Below are positions 17,984 to 27,710 of a DNA stretch of 64,000 bases, in pieces. A model generated the notes under the pieces. It had not been told where the DNA came from. It searched no databases and saw nothing but the letters and a program-made list of their open reading frames with translations. This DNA is from Bacillus sp. ISL-37. Its GTDB lineage: Bacteria > Bacillota > Bacilli > Bacillales > Cytobacillaceae. The stretch covers positions 62,001 to 126,000 of the forward strand of contig NZ_JAGGQL010000008.1 of the NCBI RefSeq assembly GCF_018613315.1, in the 5' to 3' direction. Each line of letters opens with the position of its first letter. Within the stretch, counting starts at the first letter, position 1. The position numbers and the translations under genes are program-made.

Positions 17984-18619
17984 TTAAACTACCTTGAACA
18001 ATTGGAATGGTTTGTGCTCCAGTAATCTTAACTGGTAACGGAATAAAAACTCAGTAGCTTCGAGAATTTTTTTAGCTTCAAATGCATTCCTTCCCCAGAC
18101 TGTGATGCCATGGTTACGGATCAAAACTGCTCCAGTGTCTCCTTTTACATGCTCTGAAAAAGCTTTAGCAAGGGTTGGGATATGCGCATAATTTGGAATA
18201 ATGGGAATCTTCAGTACAGCGTCTTCCTCCCATATGTTGAAAGCCTTAATTAGTTCCTGTCCCTGGAATTGCACCTCGCCCCTGTCTCCATAAACCTCGG
18301 AGATGACATTGTTATCAATCGTATGGACATGGAGGCTGCATCCAGCGTTTGTCTTCCTGTATACCTCTACATGGAGCAATGTTTCAGCAGAAGGCTTCAA
18401 ATGCGTGTCCTCCACTGGACGGCCGAATTGGTCAACAAGCAAAAAGTCTTCATCCGATCTTTTCCGCTTATCCTTTCCGCTCGCCGTCACAAGGAATTGC
18501 ACCGGGTCGCTGTTCACTTTAATCGCAAGGTTACCGCTCGTTCCCATAAACCAATCACGCTCAGCCAGTTCAGCCTTTACATCCGCCAGTTCTTCCCACT
18601 TCGATTCTAAAATGCTCAT
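17984..18619 (-). CDS. mtnB: Methylthioribulose-1-phosphate dehydratase
   Basis: A 211-residue class II aldolase-fold enzyme with zinc ligands in [11 protein letters not shown] and NHGITVWG and the segment [13 protein letters not shown]. It dehydrates 5-methylthioribulose-1-phosphate. The ATG overlaps the mtnX stop by 4 bp (ATGA). Confidence 0.94.
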   Translation of the reverse strand: MSILESKWEELADVKAELAERDWFMGTSGNLAIKVNSDPVQFLVTASGKDKRKRSDEDFLLVDQFGRPVEDTHLKPSAETLLHVEVYRKTNAGCSLHVHTIDNNVISEVYGDRGEVQFQGQELIKAFNIWEEDAVLKIPIIPNYAHIPTLAKAFSEHVKGDTGAVLIRNHGITVWGRNAFEAKKILEATEFLFRYQLRLLEHKPFQLFKVV

Positions 18620-19278
18620 CTTTTCACCCCTGTTTCAGTTTTAAGAGCTTCAATACAGTCATAAAACGTTTCAAATGATAGATGCCGAATCTCCCACTCT
18701 TCACATTTATCCTTCAAGTAATCTCTCGCCAGCACCAAGTCTGCTCGTTTTGCTGCTTCCAGATCGGTAACGGAGTCACCAATGACAATTTTATAATCTC
18801 CACTGTGTTCTAACTTTCTCATGATGGATGGTTTGCAGCATCCGCAATCATTTGAACATTGATTATCGCAGCTGTTCGGCCATTTAATTTTGATTGTTTT
18901 TCCTGAAAAATCAGAACTGTTACAGTAAATGCCAGCAATTGGGCCAAATTGTTGAATGATGGGTTCTATGAAAAAGTCAATTCCGCCGCTCACGATGTAA
19001 ACAGAGATTCCTTCTTCGCTGGCATAATCCAGAAATTCCTGAAAACCAGGGCGTATCCTTGCATTCTTGACGGCAAACTCAATGATTTCTTCTCTAAGGT
19101 GGACGGGAAGGAGGGAAAACATCTTCCCCACGCCTTCCCTTATGGAAATGGTGCGATCAAGCACCGCTTCCTTTAATTCATCCCATCCCTCAGGGCCAAA
19201 TTCATTCATGATCGCGATGATATTGTCCTTTTCGGTTACTGTTCCATCGAAGTCACAAAAAATCACTGGCTGGCTCAT
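18616..19278 (-). CDS. mtnX: 2-hydroxy-3-keto-5-methylthiopentenyl-1-phosphate phosphatase
   Basis: A 220-residue HAD phosphatase. Motif I is [13 protein letters not shown] (nucleophile Asp), with motif III/IV in [16 protein letters not shown]. It dephosphorylates the MtnW product to acireductone. A CxxxCxxxCGCC cluster ([12 protein letters not shown]) lies in the cap region. ATG at 19278 overlaps the mtnW stop (ATGA); the longer in-frame extension into mtnW is not used. Confidence 0.93.
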   Translation of the reverse strand: MSQPVIFCDFDGTVTEKDNIIAIMNEFGPEGWDELKEAVLDRTISIREGVGKMFSLLPVHLREEIIEFAVKNARIRPGFQEFLDYASEEGISVYIVSGGIDFFIEPIIQQFGPIAGIYCNSSDFSGKTIKIKWPNSCDNQCSNDCGCCKPSIMRKLEHSGDYKIVIGDSVTDLEAAKRADLVLARDYLKDKCEEWEIRHLSFETFYDCIEALKTETGVKR

Positions 19279-20498
19279 TTCGCCACCGCCTCGGCTGAAC
19301 CCCAAAGACCTAAAGCAATTTTTAACTCTTCATGCTCATGTGCGCCCTCTTCAAGCGTTTTCCCTTGAAGAACTGTTTCAATTGCCTGCCTGAATGCCTT
19401 GCCGCCCCCTTGTGCACCATCAGGATGGCCGTGTACGCCTCCACCCGCATTAATGATTGAATCTATTCCGAAATCTTTTACAAGCAAAGGGACCATTCCT
19501 GGATGGATACCTGCTGATGGAACCGGGAATGTCCTTTTGAATTGATCCTCAGCAGTCAGTGCCTCGGCTATTGAGATCGCCTGCTGCTTTTCGAGAGCCA
19601 CACTTCCATAAGGTGATGGGAACAGTGAGAAGTCTGCTCCGGCATAGCGGAGTAATTTTCCCAGAAGCAAAGAATGTGAAAAACCATATTCTTCAGCTGA
19701 AGTGAACGCACCACTTACAGCCGGGTGAGCCATGATCGGAATACCGATTTCGTCATCTTCCCTAAGTTCCTGCAAGACATCCAAACCGTAGGCGAACACA
19801 TTGAACAACAGGGCGTCGGCTCCAAGCTCGGCCGCTCTTCTCGCTTTATCCCGAAGCTGTGTGGTTCTTCCTGTCAGATTGGCAGCATATAAGGTTCTGT
19901 GTCCGGTAGATTCATATACCTCATCGAGAACCTGTTTCCCAAGAGTGATTCTCTTTTCAAAAGGAGTAAGTTCATTTTCAAACAGGATTTCATCATCCTT
20001 GATCAGATCAACTCCTCCAAGGCTCTGTTCTTTTAGCTGCTTTAACAGAAACTCCATATCCCGTCCAATGACACCTTTGAAGATGCTCATAAGCAATGGC
20101 CGGTCGTAGACGCCAAGCTTTCCCCTGATTCCTTCAATGCCAAAGCGCGGACCTGGGAATTCTTTCTTTAATTCTTCTCCGAATTCAAGGTCTATCAGCT
20201 TTACCTTTCCATCAAGTGATAGTTTTCCAAATACAGTTGTGAGAATTGCTGGCAGGTCCGGTGAGAAATTGATGGCAGGATAAGCGATTTTAATTGTTGC
20301 CACTGTTTCTGAATTGCTGTCCAGGCCCGAACCTTCTACAGAAACAACTCTTCCCTTATGTTTTTTTAATTGTTTTTGGTCCAATTCAGGCAAATCTGTC
20401 CAGGATCCCACTGTCAATCCAAGCGCGATCCCCTCTGCTTTTTTCTCCGGGTTATGTTTAGCATCATGGACTATATATGTCGCTGTAATTTCGCTCAT
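19275..20498 (-). CDS. mtnW: 2,3-diketo-5-methylthiopentyl-1-phosphate enolase (RuBisCO-like protein)
   Basis: A 407-residue RuBisCO-like protein. Catalytic-site regions [10 protein letters not shown] and the phosphate-binding [10 protein letters not shown] and [12 protein letters not shown] are present. It enolises the diketone in methionine salvage and does not fix CO2. The start at 20498 (MSEITATY) is preferred over 20507 because of the AAAGGGA site. First gene after the SAM riboswitch. Confidence 0.95.
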   Translation of the reverse strand: MSEITATYIVHDAKHNPEKKAEGIALGLTVGSWTDLPELDQKQLKKHKGRVVSVEGSGLDSNSETVATIKIAYPAINFSPDLPAILTTVFGKLSLDGKVKLIDLEFGEELKKEFPGPRFGIEGIRGKLGVYDRPLLMSIFKGVIGRDMEFLLKQLKEQSLGGVDLIKDDEILFENELTPFEKRITLGKQVLDEVYESTGHRTLYAANLTGRTTQLRDKARRAAELGADALLFNVFAYGLDVLQELREDDEIGIPIMAHPAVSGAFTSAEEYGFSHSLLLGKLLRYAGADFSLFPSPYGSVALEKQQAISIAEALTAEDQFKRTFPVPSAGIHPGMVPLLVKDFGIDSIINAGGGVHGHPDGAQGGGKAFRQAIETVLQGKTLEEGAHEHEELKIALGLWGSAEAVAK

Positions 20499-20543
20499 GA
20501 AGATCAATCCCTTTCCAAACGTGTTGTTTTAAAGACATTAAAA

Positions 20544-20694
20544 AAACCTCTTCACAAAGAAGAGGTTAGAAAATACACTAAACTCTTCTCATCTTTCAGC
20601 TTTCGCTGCAAGAATTAGCACCGTGCCCAGCATAAAATGCTGGATCGGTTGCCGGGCTTCATCGGGCTCGTCCCTCCGCCTGCTCTTGATAAGA
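20544..20694 (-). ncRNA. SAM-I (S-box) riboswitch with terminator, upstream of mtnWXBD
   Basis: Minus-strand elements in order: CTTATCAAGAG (20693-20683), GGAGGGA, GCCCGATGAAGCCCGGCAAC, GGTGCTAATTC, GCAG and GAAAGATGAGAAG. These are the conserved blocks of the S-box. A terminator (AACCTCTT / AAGAGGTT plus T run) follows at 20544-20568. High SAM should terminate transcription and switch off the operon. Confidence 0.95.
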
Positions 20695-20774
20695 AAATAA
20701 TTTAATCAAGTTATTTAATTGGTTAAAGTAAATTTATTAATTAGGATTATGTCAGGTTCATAAATCAATGTCAA

Positions 20775-21950
20775 CTATTTTTTGAAAATTTCCAAGCTTT
20801 CAATTCTGCTGACTGCTTCTTGCAATCTCTCCTCGGAGCTCAGCAAGCCAACCCTCACAAAACCCTCTCCATGTTCTCCAAACCCTACACCTGGCGCAAC
20901 TGCAATATGTGCTTTTTCAAGCAAAAAATCCGCAAATTCAACCGAAGTGAAGTGTTCCGGAACCTTAAGCCAGGCAAAAAACGAGCCTTTTGGAGCAGTA
21001 ACGTGCCAGCCAATATTTTTCAGACCGTCAATAAGGACATTTCTTCTTGATTCGTATAAATCATTTAACTCAGCAACACATTCCTGCGGCCCTAGCAAAG
21101 CTTCTGCTGCAGCTTCCTGGACAGCACCAAACAGGCTGACATACATATGGTCCTGAAGCAAGTTAATCGCGGCAATCACGCTCTTATTCCCCGCTGCAAA
21201 GCCAACACGCCATCCAGCCATATTATACGTTTTTGAGAGCGTATAAATTTCGATCCCTACGTCTTTGGCACCCTCTGACTGTAAAAAGCTTTGTGGTCTC
21301 TTCCCGTCAAAGCCAATCGCTCCATACGCGAAATCGTGGACAACACAAATTTCATTTTTTCGTGCCAGTTCGATTGTCTGATCAAAAAATTCCTGATGTG
21401 CCACTGCGCCCGTAGGATTATTGGGGTAGTTGAGAAACATCAGTTTTGCTTGATCCAAATCCTCTGCACTTAATTCAGCATAATCAGGCAGAAAGTCATT
21501 CTCTTCTCTTAGTGGCATTGTCACCATCTTGGCCTTTGCAAGTTCGACTCCAGATAAATAGTCAGGGTAGCCTGGGTCAGGAACGAGAATGGTGTCCCCA
21601 GGATTCAAAAGGCATTGAGGAATTTCAACCAGGCCAGCCTTGCCACCGAATAGTATGGCAATTTCTTCTTCTGGATCAAGATCGACTCCATACTCCCTTT
21701 TATAGAATGCTGCTGCGGCTTCCTTCAACGAAAGCAATCCCCTGAACGGTGGATACTTATGATTAGCCGGATTTTCTCCAGCTTGCTTCAACTTTTCAAC
21801 GATGTGCTGTGGTGTCGGTTGGTCAGGGTTTCCCTGTCCAAGATTTATCACGTCTGCCCCTTTTTCTGTATATGCGCCCACTTTTTGCACGAGTGAAGCA
21901 AAAAACTGCTTGGGCAGGCTTTTCAATAAATCTGATTGTGGAAATTCCAT
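20775..21950 (-). CDS. mtnE: Pyridoxal-phosphate aminotransferase of methionine salvage
   Basis: A 391-residue class I/II aminotransferase. The PLP lysine is in IYTLSKTYNMAGWRVGF; LNYPNNPTGAV is another family marker. It makes methionine from 2-oxo-4-methylthiobutyrate. Assignment to MtnE rests on sequence type and position between mtnWXBD and divergent mtnU, as in B. subtilis. No S-box precedes it, and mtnK/mtnA, often adjacent, are absent from this window. Ribosome binding site AGGTGAG. Confidence 0.88.
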   Translation of the reverse strand: MEFPQSDLLKSLPKQFFASLVQKVGAYTEKGADVINLGQGNPDQPTPQHIVEKLKQAGENPANHKYPPFRGLLSLKEAAAAFYKREYGVDLDPEEEIAILFGGKAGLVEIPQCLLNPGDTILVPDPGYPDYLSGVELAKAKMVTMPLREENDFLPDYAELSAEDLDQAKLMFLNYPNNPTGAVAHQEFFDQTIELARKNEICVVHDFAYGAIGFDGKRPQSFLQSEGAKDVGIEIYTLSKTYNMAGWRVGFAAGNKSVIAAINLLQDHMYVSLFGAVQEAAAEALLGPQECVAELNDLYESRRNVLIDGLKNIGWHVTAPKGSFFAWLKVPEHFTSVEFADFLLEKAHIAVAPGVGFGEHGEGFVRVGLLSSEERLQEAVSRIESLEIFKK

Positions 21951-22079
21951 TTTCTCACCTGCTTAGGAAAAATATATTATTATTTAAAAATTTTAATTTG
22001 AAATTCTAGTCACAAATGATATAACGTAAATAGTAACTTGTAAAGATATAATTTTCAGAAAGTATGGCGGTGATTAAAG

Positions 22080-22862
22080 ATGAAATATAAAATAGCATGC
22101 CTGCAAATGGACATTGCCTTTGGGAACTCTGAGCAAAATTACAAAAAAGCCACCGAACTGATCGACAAGGCAAATGCTCAAAAACCTGATATCATTGTCC
22201 TTCCCGAGCTCTGGACTACCGGATATGATCTCGATCATTTAAAAGACACTGCAGAAGAAGAAGCACAAGAAGCCAAAGTGTTTTTCAAGGATGCAGCTGT
22301 TAAATACAATTCCCATTTTATTGGCGGTTCTGTCGCCAATAAAACAGAAGCTGGCATTGAAAATACACTGCTTGTATTCGACAAAAATGGTGAGCAGGCA
22401 GGAATATACAGCAAGCTCCACTTGTTCAAGCTCATGGATGAGCATCTGTATCTGGCTGCCGGAAAGGAAAAAGGGTTATTTTCTTTAGATGGCCACAAAT
22501 TTGCCGGGCTGATTTGCTATGATATCCGGTTTCCGGAATGGGTCCGTGCCCATGCACTCCATGGAGTCGAAGCGATGTTTGTTGTTGCTGAATGGCCAAT
22601 CCAGCGTTTAGAACACTGGCGAGCATTGCTCATCGCCCGTGCGATTGAGAACCAATGCTTTGTTATAGCCTGCAACCGGGCTGGTTCAGACCCTAACAAT
22701 AGATTCGCTGGCCATTCCATGATCATTGGCCCATGGGGTGACGTAATCGCAGAAGGTGGAGAAGGTGAGGAAATCCTCCTGGCAGAAATCGACCTTGATG
22801 AGGTTAAGGAAGCAAGAGGCAAGATTCCCATCTTCGCCGACCGCCGGCCAGAATTGTATTGA
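22080..22862 (+). CDS. mtnU: Carbon-nitrogen hydrolase, omega-amidase type
   Basis: A 260-residue nitrilase-superfamily protein with the Glu-Lys-Cys triad: PELWTTGYDL, YSKLHLFK and GLICYDIRFPEW. It probably hydrolyses 2-oxo acid amides (e.g. alpha-ketoglutaramate) formed when a glutamine transaminase supplies the amino group for methionine salvage. Divergent from mtnE, matching mtnU of Bacillus. Confidence 0.9.
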   Translation: MKYKIACLQMDIAFGNSEQNYKKATELIDKANAQKPDIIVLPELWTTGYDLDHLKDTAEEEAQEAKVFFKDAAVKYNSHFIGGSVANKTEAGIENTLLVFDKNGEQAGIYSKLHLFKLMDEHLYLAAGKEKGLFSLDGHKFAGLICYDIRFPEWVRAHALHGVEAMFVVAEWPIQRLEHWRALLIARAIENQCFVIACNRAGSDPNNRFAGHSMIIGPWGDVIAEGGEGEEILLAEIDLDEVKEARGKIPIFADRRPELY

Positions 22863-22876
22863 TATCTATTTACAGG

Positions 22877-22909
22877 AAAACCGCCTGAAACAATGTCTCA
22901 GGCGGTTTT
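22877..22909. terminator. Bidirectional terminator after mtnU
   Basis: AAAACCGCCTGA / TCAGGCGGTTTT, perfect 12-bp stem between convergent genes. Confidence 0.9.
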
Positions 22910-22918
22910 GACTTGCAA

Positions 22919-23503
22919 TCATTCTGGTTTTGCCCACATCTCTTCAGGGTTCAATTCATAAATCGCATTTTCACGATACATGTAATGATTGATAATGAAT
23001 TCCCTTCTGATTGTCGCATAATCCTCATGGAACTTTGTTATATATTCGTTCAGTTCCTTTTCTGGATATTTTTTTCCGGCTTTCAACCCACGGACCATAT
23101 ATTCAAATACCATCAGCTTCTTCTTCCGTTGCGCCGGGATGTTCTTTAATTTACCGTCTTTTGTAAAGAAATTCTCGATAACCTTTTGTCTTTCGATATT
23201 CTGTTGTATCATTGCTTCCACCTCCCCCTCCTTTTTCTCGATCAACTTGCCAAGTGTTTTCGCCTGTTGCTTGATTAATGACTCATTTAAGTGAAAATAT
23301 ATTGTGTTCTTGTCCCTGCGCTCGAAGATTACATTGATATCCCGCAATTTTTTGATATGATGTGTGATTGTCGGCGGGGTAAGGCCAAGCTTTCCGGCAA
23401 TTGCCTGGCCATGAAGCGGCCCGTTTGCTAGCAAAGCCACTATTCTTATCCTTGTTGGGTCCCCCATTGCTTTATGAAAAGCAACAATTTTATCCAGTTG
23501 CAT
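22919..23503 (-). CDS. ArsR-type winged-helix regulator with C-terminal DUF2087
   Basis: A 194-residue protein: residues 1-75 form an ArsR-like HTH (MGDPTRIRIVALLANGPLHG and recognition helix LTPPTITHHIKKL); a linker helix follows; residues 120-185 match the DUF2087 type (LKNIPAQRKKKLMVFEYM, YATIRREFIINHYMYREN). The metal-binding Cys motif of ArsR/SmtB is absent, so the inducer is probably not a metal. A palindrome covers its promoter, consistent with autoregulation. No neighbouring target gene is evident. Confidence 0.85.
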   Translation of the reverse strand: MQLDKIVAFHKAMGDPTRIRIVALLANGPLHGQAIAGKLGLTPPTITHHIKKLRDINVIFERRDKNTIYFHLNESLIKQQAKTLGKLIEKKEGEVEAMIQQNIERQKVIENFFTKDGKLKNIPAQRKKKLMVFEYMVRGLKAGKKYPEKELNEYITKFHEDYATIRREFIINHYMYRENAIYELNPEEMWAKPE

Positions 23504-23535
23504 TAAACCACCCCACTCAATTCGACATTTATCTA

Positions 23536-23553
23536 ATTAGGTATATATCTAAT
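23536..23553. promoter_or_regulatory. Possible operator of the ArsR-DUF2087 gene
   Basis: The imperfect palindrome ATTAGGTATATATCTAAT sits about 33-50 bp upstream of the start codon in the promoter region; ATTAG repeats occur on both sides. Confidence 0.45.
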
Positions 23554-23647
23554 ATAATACATTCTTCCTTATTTTAAAAGGGAAATGAGGAAAATTTTTT
23601 TAAGAATTACTCCGTCAGGTTTTAGAGACTGTTTTTTTTAGCAAAAA

Positions 23648-23674
23648 AAAACGCCTGATTAAATTTAATCAGAC
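23648..23674 (-). terminator. Terminator overlapping the histidine kinase stop codon
   Basis: The 18-bp palindrome CTGATTAAATTTAATCAG (23655-23672) includes the stop codon and is followed by nine or more Ts on the minus strand. Confidence 0.75.
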
Positions 23675-25248
23675 ATTTCCTTGGTTATTGGCAAATAAAT
23701 ATGGAAGATTGTTCCGTCCCCGACTTTGCTCTCTATTTCGATTGTGCCACCATGTTCTTCAATGATTTTGAAGCTAACCATCAACCCGAGGCCTGTTCCT
23801 CTTTCCTTGGTTGTGTAAAAAGGTTCTCCAAGCTTTTTGATCTTTTCAGCAGGAATTCCTTCTCCTTCATCCTGGATGCATATATGTATCCTGTTCCCTG
23901 GTGCCTGGCTGACCATCACACTGACTAATCCGCCCTTAGGCATCACTTCTATCGCGTTTTTTATCATATTAATAAAGACCTTCTTTAGTTGATTAGGTTC
24001 ACACAGGAGTTCTGGCAAATCATCGTCATATAAAGTTTTAATCTGCACATCATGCAGCACAGCCTGCGCAGTAAGCAGGGCCGCCGTCTCATTCATTATT
24101 TTTGAAATATTGGTATTCTCATATTTTATTGACTGAGGTTTAGCCAAAATCAGGAACTCGTTGATGATCGAATCGATTCTTTGGAGTTCAGTCTTGATTA
24201 CCTGGAAATATAACGAATACGTATCGCCTGTACTGTTTTCGAGCAGCTGGATGAACCCTTTAAGCGCAGTCATTGGATTGCGGATTTCATGGGCAATACC
24301 CGCTGCCAGCTCTCCCAGCATATTAAGCGTATCTGATTTATGGAGCTGGGCTTCCATCTCTATTTTTTCAGTGATATTCCTGAAAACAATAAGATTCAAG
24401 CTGTCTACCAATTGGTGTTTGACAGTGTACTCAAAGTGCTTCATCCTGCCTTCTTCAAACGGAATGGTAATTCTTCCATCCAGCCTGCCTTTTCGAAGCA
24501 GCGCTTGCACCTTTTCATCGATTAATTCTTCTGAAAGCCCAAAATTCATGAAAAGCTTCCGAAAGTTTCTCTCCTTCAGGTCTTCCGGCTTCAATTCCAG
24601 TTTTGCTATGCCAGAGGGGTTGATTTCATAGTGTTGGCAATTTTCATCCCAAAGAATCATTCCCTCAATCGATCCCTCAAAAATTCTCCGAAATCGTTCT
24701 TCGCTTTTCCGAAGCTTTTGTTCCATATGGTAACGCTCACTTGCGTCACGAACAATAGTCATATGATAGCCGTCGCCCGCATTGAGCTTAACAGTAAATT
24801 CCAGCAGTCTCGTTTCTCCATTTGGCAGAAGAAAAAACGCTTCTTCGCGCAGCGCACCTTTTTCATTGATAATTTGTTTCATCTCGCTATATTTCTCATC
24901 TTTTTGATAAATGAAGTCCGAAATTTTATGCTTTACCATCTCTTCATGTGTGAGCCCGAAAATCTTGCAGGTTGCTTCGTTAGCAGCAATGATTTGTCCG
25001 CACTTTCCCCAAAACACAATCCCATCCAATGTTTCAAGGAATAAGTTTTTTAACAAACCCTCGTCTTCAATGAATCTTTCGTCAAAACTTCCTGCGGCAC
25101 CGTCAGCTGGGACCATTTGAACAGAACAGTCAGTGGCTGCCCGCTGATGCTTATTCTTCCACTCTATTAAAGAGGAATTTTCTCGTTCTAAAGCGGCTAT
25201 TTTCTCTTTCAGTGCCTTAATCTCATCTGCCATGTTAGCACTACTCAC
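23665..25248 (-). CDS. PAS-domain sensor histidine kinase, sporulation-kinase type
   Basis: A 527-residue soluble kinase. After an N-terminal coiled segment come two PAS domains (about 60-180 and 185-300), the HisKA H-box LAAGIAHEIRNPMTALKGF (phosphorylated His), the N-box FINMIKNAIEVMPKGG and G-boxes DEGEGIP and GTGLGLMV. No membrane helices. This orphan layout, with no response regulator adjacent, fits KinA/KinE-type kinases feeding the Spo0 phosphorelay. The GTG at 25248 is chosen because AAGGAGG lies seven bases upstream; the frame extends to 25275 without a site. Confidence 0.88.
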   Translation of the reverse strand: MSSANMADEIKALKEKIAALERENSSLIEWKNKHQRAATDCSVQMVPADGAAGSFDERFIEDEGLLKNLFLETLDGIVFWGKCGQIIAANEATCKIFGLTHEEMVKHKISDFIYQKDEKYSEMKQIINEKGALREEAFFLLPNGETRLLEFTVKLNAGDGYHMTIVRDASERYHMEQKLRKSEERFRRIFEGSIEGMILWDENCQHYEINPSGIAKLELKPEDLKERNFRKLFMNFGLSEELIDEKVQALLRKGRLDGRITIPFEEGRMKHFEYTVKHQLVDSLNLIVFRNITEKIEMEAQLHKSDTLNMLGELAAGIAHEIRNPMTALKGFIQLLENSTGDTYSLYFQVIKTELQRIDSIINEFLILAKPQSIKYENTNISKIMNETAALLTAQAVLHDVQIKTLYDDDLPELLCEPNQLKKVFINMIKNAIEVMPKGGLVSVMVSQAPGNRIHICIQDEGEGIPAEKIKKLGEPFYTTKERGTGLGLMVSFKIIEEHGGTIEIESKVGDGTIFHIYLPITKEMSD

Positions 25249-25383
25249 CAGAAAGCCTCCTTGTCGGATTCCCATTTTTCTAGTAATTTCTACATAGATG
25301 GTAAAAATTCCTTTAAAATCGGGATTATTTCCTGGTTATCCTGTTAACTTTATTCAACATAAAAAACACTTAGACATATCAAA

Positions 25384-25411
25384 AAAGAAGCCAGAGTCTC
25401 CTGGCTTCTCT
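25384..25411 (-). terminator. Terminator of the 2-oxoacid:ferredoxin oxidoreductase operon
   Basis: AGAAGCCAG / CTGGCTTCT stem followed by six Ts on the minus strand. Confidence 0.85.
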
Positions 25412-25415
25412 TATC

Positions 25416-27710
25416 CTATAAATACTCGTTTTCGTGCTTAGCCTTTAGGCGCTGCCACCTTTTTTCGACTTCTTGCTCAAACTCTACAAGCATATCCTTA
25501 TTCTCTTCTTTTAATAAATGCTTGGTTTTACCCATATATTTCAGCCAATCTGCCAAAGGTATCTTCTTATTTTTCGCTTCAGGATCGTAAGTTATATTTG
25601 TGACTCCCTCTTCCACTTCGTATAGCGGGAAGAAATTCGAATTAACAGCAGCCTCGACAATTGTCTGGCCAAAGCGGTCTTCCGATTTCCAGTTAAGCGG
25701 GCATGTTATCAAAAGCTTACCGTATACAGTCCCTACATTTTGCGCATACCACTGTGCCTTCGCAGCCTTTTTTACTAGGTCCTGCGGGAAAGCTTCGGTT
25801 CCAGTAAATACATAAGGAATATTGGTAGAAGCCATGATCTGGGCTGTATCCTTATGGTGGAACGCCTTACCCTGTTGTGCCTTGCCGACGTTTGATGTGC
25901 TCGTCATGTGGCCAAAAGGAGTGGAGTATGAAAGCTGGGAACCTGTATTCATATAGCCCTCGTTATCGTACTCAAGCATAATTAGCTTGTGTCCGCGAAG
26001 TGCCGTGCCGATTGCCGATCCCATGCCGATGTCCATACCGCCATCACCGGTTACCATAACGAAGGTCGCATCTGCAGACACTTCGATTTCACCACGGCGC
26101 TTCAGTTCAAGGAAGGCTTCGAGCGTTCCTGATAATGTTGCCGCACCATTCTGGAACAGGTTATGGATCGTCGTCTGCTTATGGGATGTATGAGGATACG
26201 CTGTTGTAACAACGTACGCGCAGCCTGTTTGGAAAAGAATGACGAGATCTCCTTCAATTCCTTTAAAGAATAGTTCCAGTCCGCCGAAGATTCCACAGCC
26301 TGGACATGCCCCATGACCTGATGCAATTCGTTTCGGCTTGGAAGTTAACGCTCTTAATGGCGGAATTTTGACATTCAGTTTATTCTTTTCTTCATCTCTT
26401 GTTACCTGGATAAGCCCTGAATTAAAGACATCGCCATGCTGAGGTTCAATTACCTGCTTCAATGCTTTTTCAGGTTCGCCAGCAACATGACCGTAATAGT
26501 CGAACGGCTTTTCTGCGTATCCTTTTTCCATAGCGTCGATCGCCATATTGAAAAATGCTTCAGCATCATCTGCATAGAAGTCCTTGCCGCCAAGTCCAAA
26601 CACCCTGCTCTGGACGATTGTTGCATTGTCCCTGTCTTCCTGCAGCGCTGACTTAATTTCGTGTGTCAGGTTAGGCCCATGACCGCCGTAGGAATCGGCA
26701 CGCTCACCTACAAGCAATGATTTCACATTCTTCAGTGCTTCCCTGATTTCCTGCGCAGGGAATGGTCGGATGATATTAGGGCTGATGACACCGGCCTTGA
26801 TTCCCTTCTCACGAAGTCTGTCTACAACATCCTTGGCAGACTCTGCAGCTGAGTTCAACAGGAACAACGCTACGTCAGCATCTTCCATTTGATAAAGGTC
26901 AAGAATATCATAGTTTCTTCCTGATAGTTTTGCATATTCTGCAGCCACTTCTTTATAAACATCTTTCGCTCTGTACATCGCTTCCGATTGCTGGAAGTGG
27001 TTGTTCATCAAGTCGTCGCCATTCATGTGCGCTCCGATTGTCAGCGGCTTCTTAGGATCTCTGGCAAAATTATATTCAGTCGGCGCCTCGCCAACAAATC
27101 TCTGGACTACAGCACGATCCTTGAAAAAGTTCACTTTGCGCTTTTGGTGGGATGTAAAGAAGCCATCATAAGCCACCATTACCGGCAGACGCACATCTGA
27201 GTGTTCGGCGATTTTCAGCGCCATAATATTCATATCGTAAACAGCCTGCGGTGTCCTCGCGGTGAGGATCACCCATCCTGTATTTAACGCAAAATACAAA
27301 TCCGAATGGTCACCGCGGATATCCAGCGGACCGCTGATTGAACGAGTTACCAGGTTCAAGACCATTGGATAACGTGTTCCAGATTGTACCGGGAGCTGCT
27401 CAAGCATATACATCAACCCGTTCGCGCTTGTTGCGTTGAACACGCGGGCTCCGGTTGCTGCAGCTCCATAACAGATACCCGCAGAACCATGTTCTCCATC
27501 AGCAGGAATCAATTTGATATCATGCTCGCCCCTGGATTTCATCATATCCAGATACTGGGCAACTTCTGTAGAAGGGGTAATCGGAAAATAGCCCATGATA
27601 TGATAATTGATCTGAGCTGCAGCCATTGCCGCCATTTCATTTCCGGATTCAAAGGTTGTCACCTGTTCTGCTGTACTCATTGCCTTTACGTTTTCTTCAA
27701 GAACGGACAT
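25416..27710 (-). CDS. 2-oxoacid:ferredoxin oxidoreductase, fused alpha and beta subunits
   Basis: A 764-residue fusion. Residues 1-420 are the alpha part (YFPITPSTEVAQYLD; IRGDHSDLYFALNTGW; YDGFFTSHQ, as in pyruvate enzymes). The beta part from about 460 has the cluster ligand CPGC in HGACPGCGIFGG, the thiamine diphosphate site TGDGGMDIGMGSAIG and DNEGYMNTGSQLS. It decarboxylates a 2-oxoacid to acyl-CoA and reduces ferredoxin; the alpha/beta motifs favour pyruvate, but 2-oxoglutarate or others are not excluded. The start overlaps the preceding stop by one base. Oxygen-sensitive chemistry agrees with the Fnr-like promoter upstream. Confidence 0.9.
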   Translation of the reverse strand: MSVLEENVKAMSTAEQVTTFESGNEMAAMAAAQINYHIMGYFPITPSTEVAQYLDMMKSRGEHDIKLIPADGEHGSAGICYGAAATGARVFNATSANGLMYMLEQLPVQSGTRYPMVLNLVTRSISGPLDIRGDHSDLYFALNTGWVILTARTPQAVYDMNIMALKIAEHSDVRLPVMVAYDGFFTSHQKRKVNFFKDRAVVQRFVGEAPTEYNFARDPKKPLTIGAHMNGDDLMNNHFQQSEAMYRAKDVYKEVAAEYAKLSGRNYDILDLYQMEDADVALFLLNSAAESAKDVVDRLREKGIKAGVISPNIIRPFPAQEIREALKNVKSLLVGERADSYGGHGPNLTHEIKSALQEDRDNATIVQSRVFGLGGKDFYADDAEAFFNMAIDAMEKGYAEKPFDYYGHVAGEPEKALKQVIEPQHGDVFNSGLIQVTRDEEKNKLNVKIPPLRALTSKPKRIASGHGACPGCGIFGGLELFFKGIEGDLVILFQTGCAYVVTTAYPHTSHKQTTIHNLFQNGAATLSGTLEAFLELKRRGEIEVSADATFVMVTGDGGMDIGMGSAIGTALRGHKLIMLEYDNEGYMNTGSQLSYSTPFGHMTSTSNVGKAQQGKAFHHKDTAQIMASTNIPYVFTGTEAFPQDLVKKAAKAQWYAQNVGTVYGKLLITCPLNWKSEDRFGQTIVEAAVNSNFFPLYEVEEGVTNITYDPEAKNKKIPLADWLKYMGKTKHLLKEENKDMLVEFEQEVEKRWQRLKAKHENEYL

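Noticed and set aside
19275-20498. Carbon-fixing RuBisCO
   Set aside because: Operon partners mtnX, mtnB and mtnD and the S-box leader show it is the enolase MtnW of methionine salvage.
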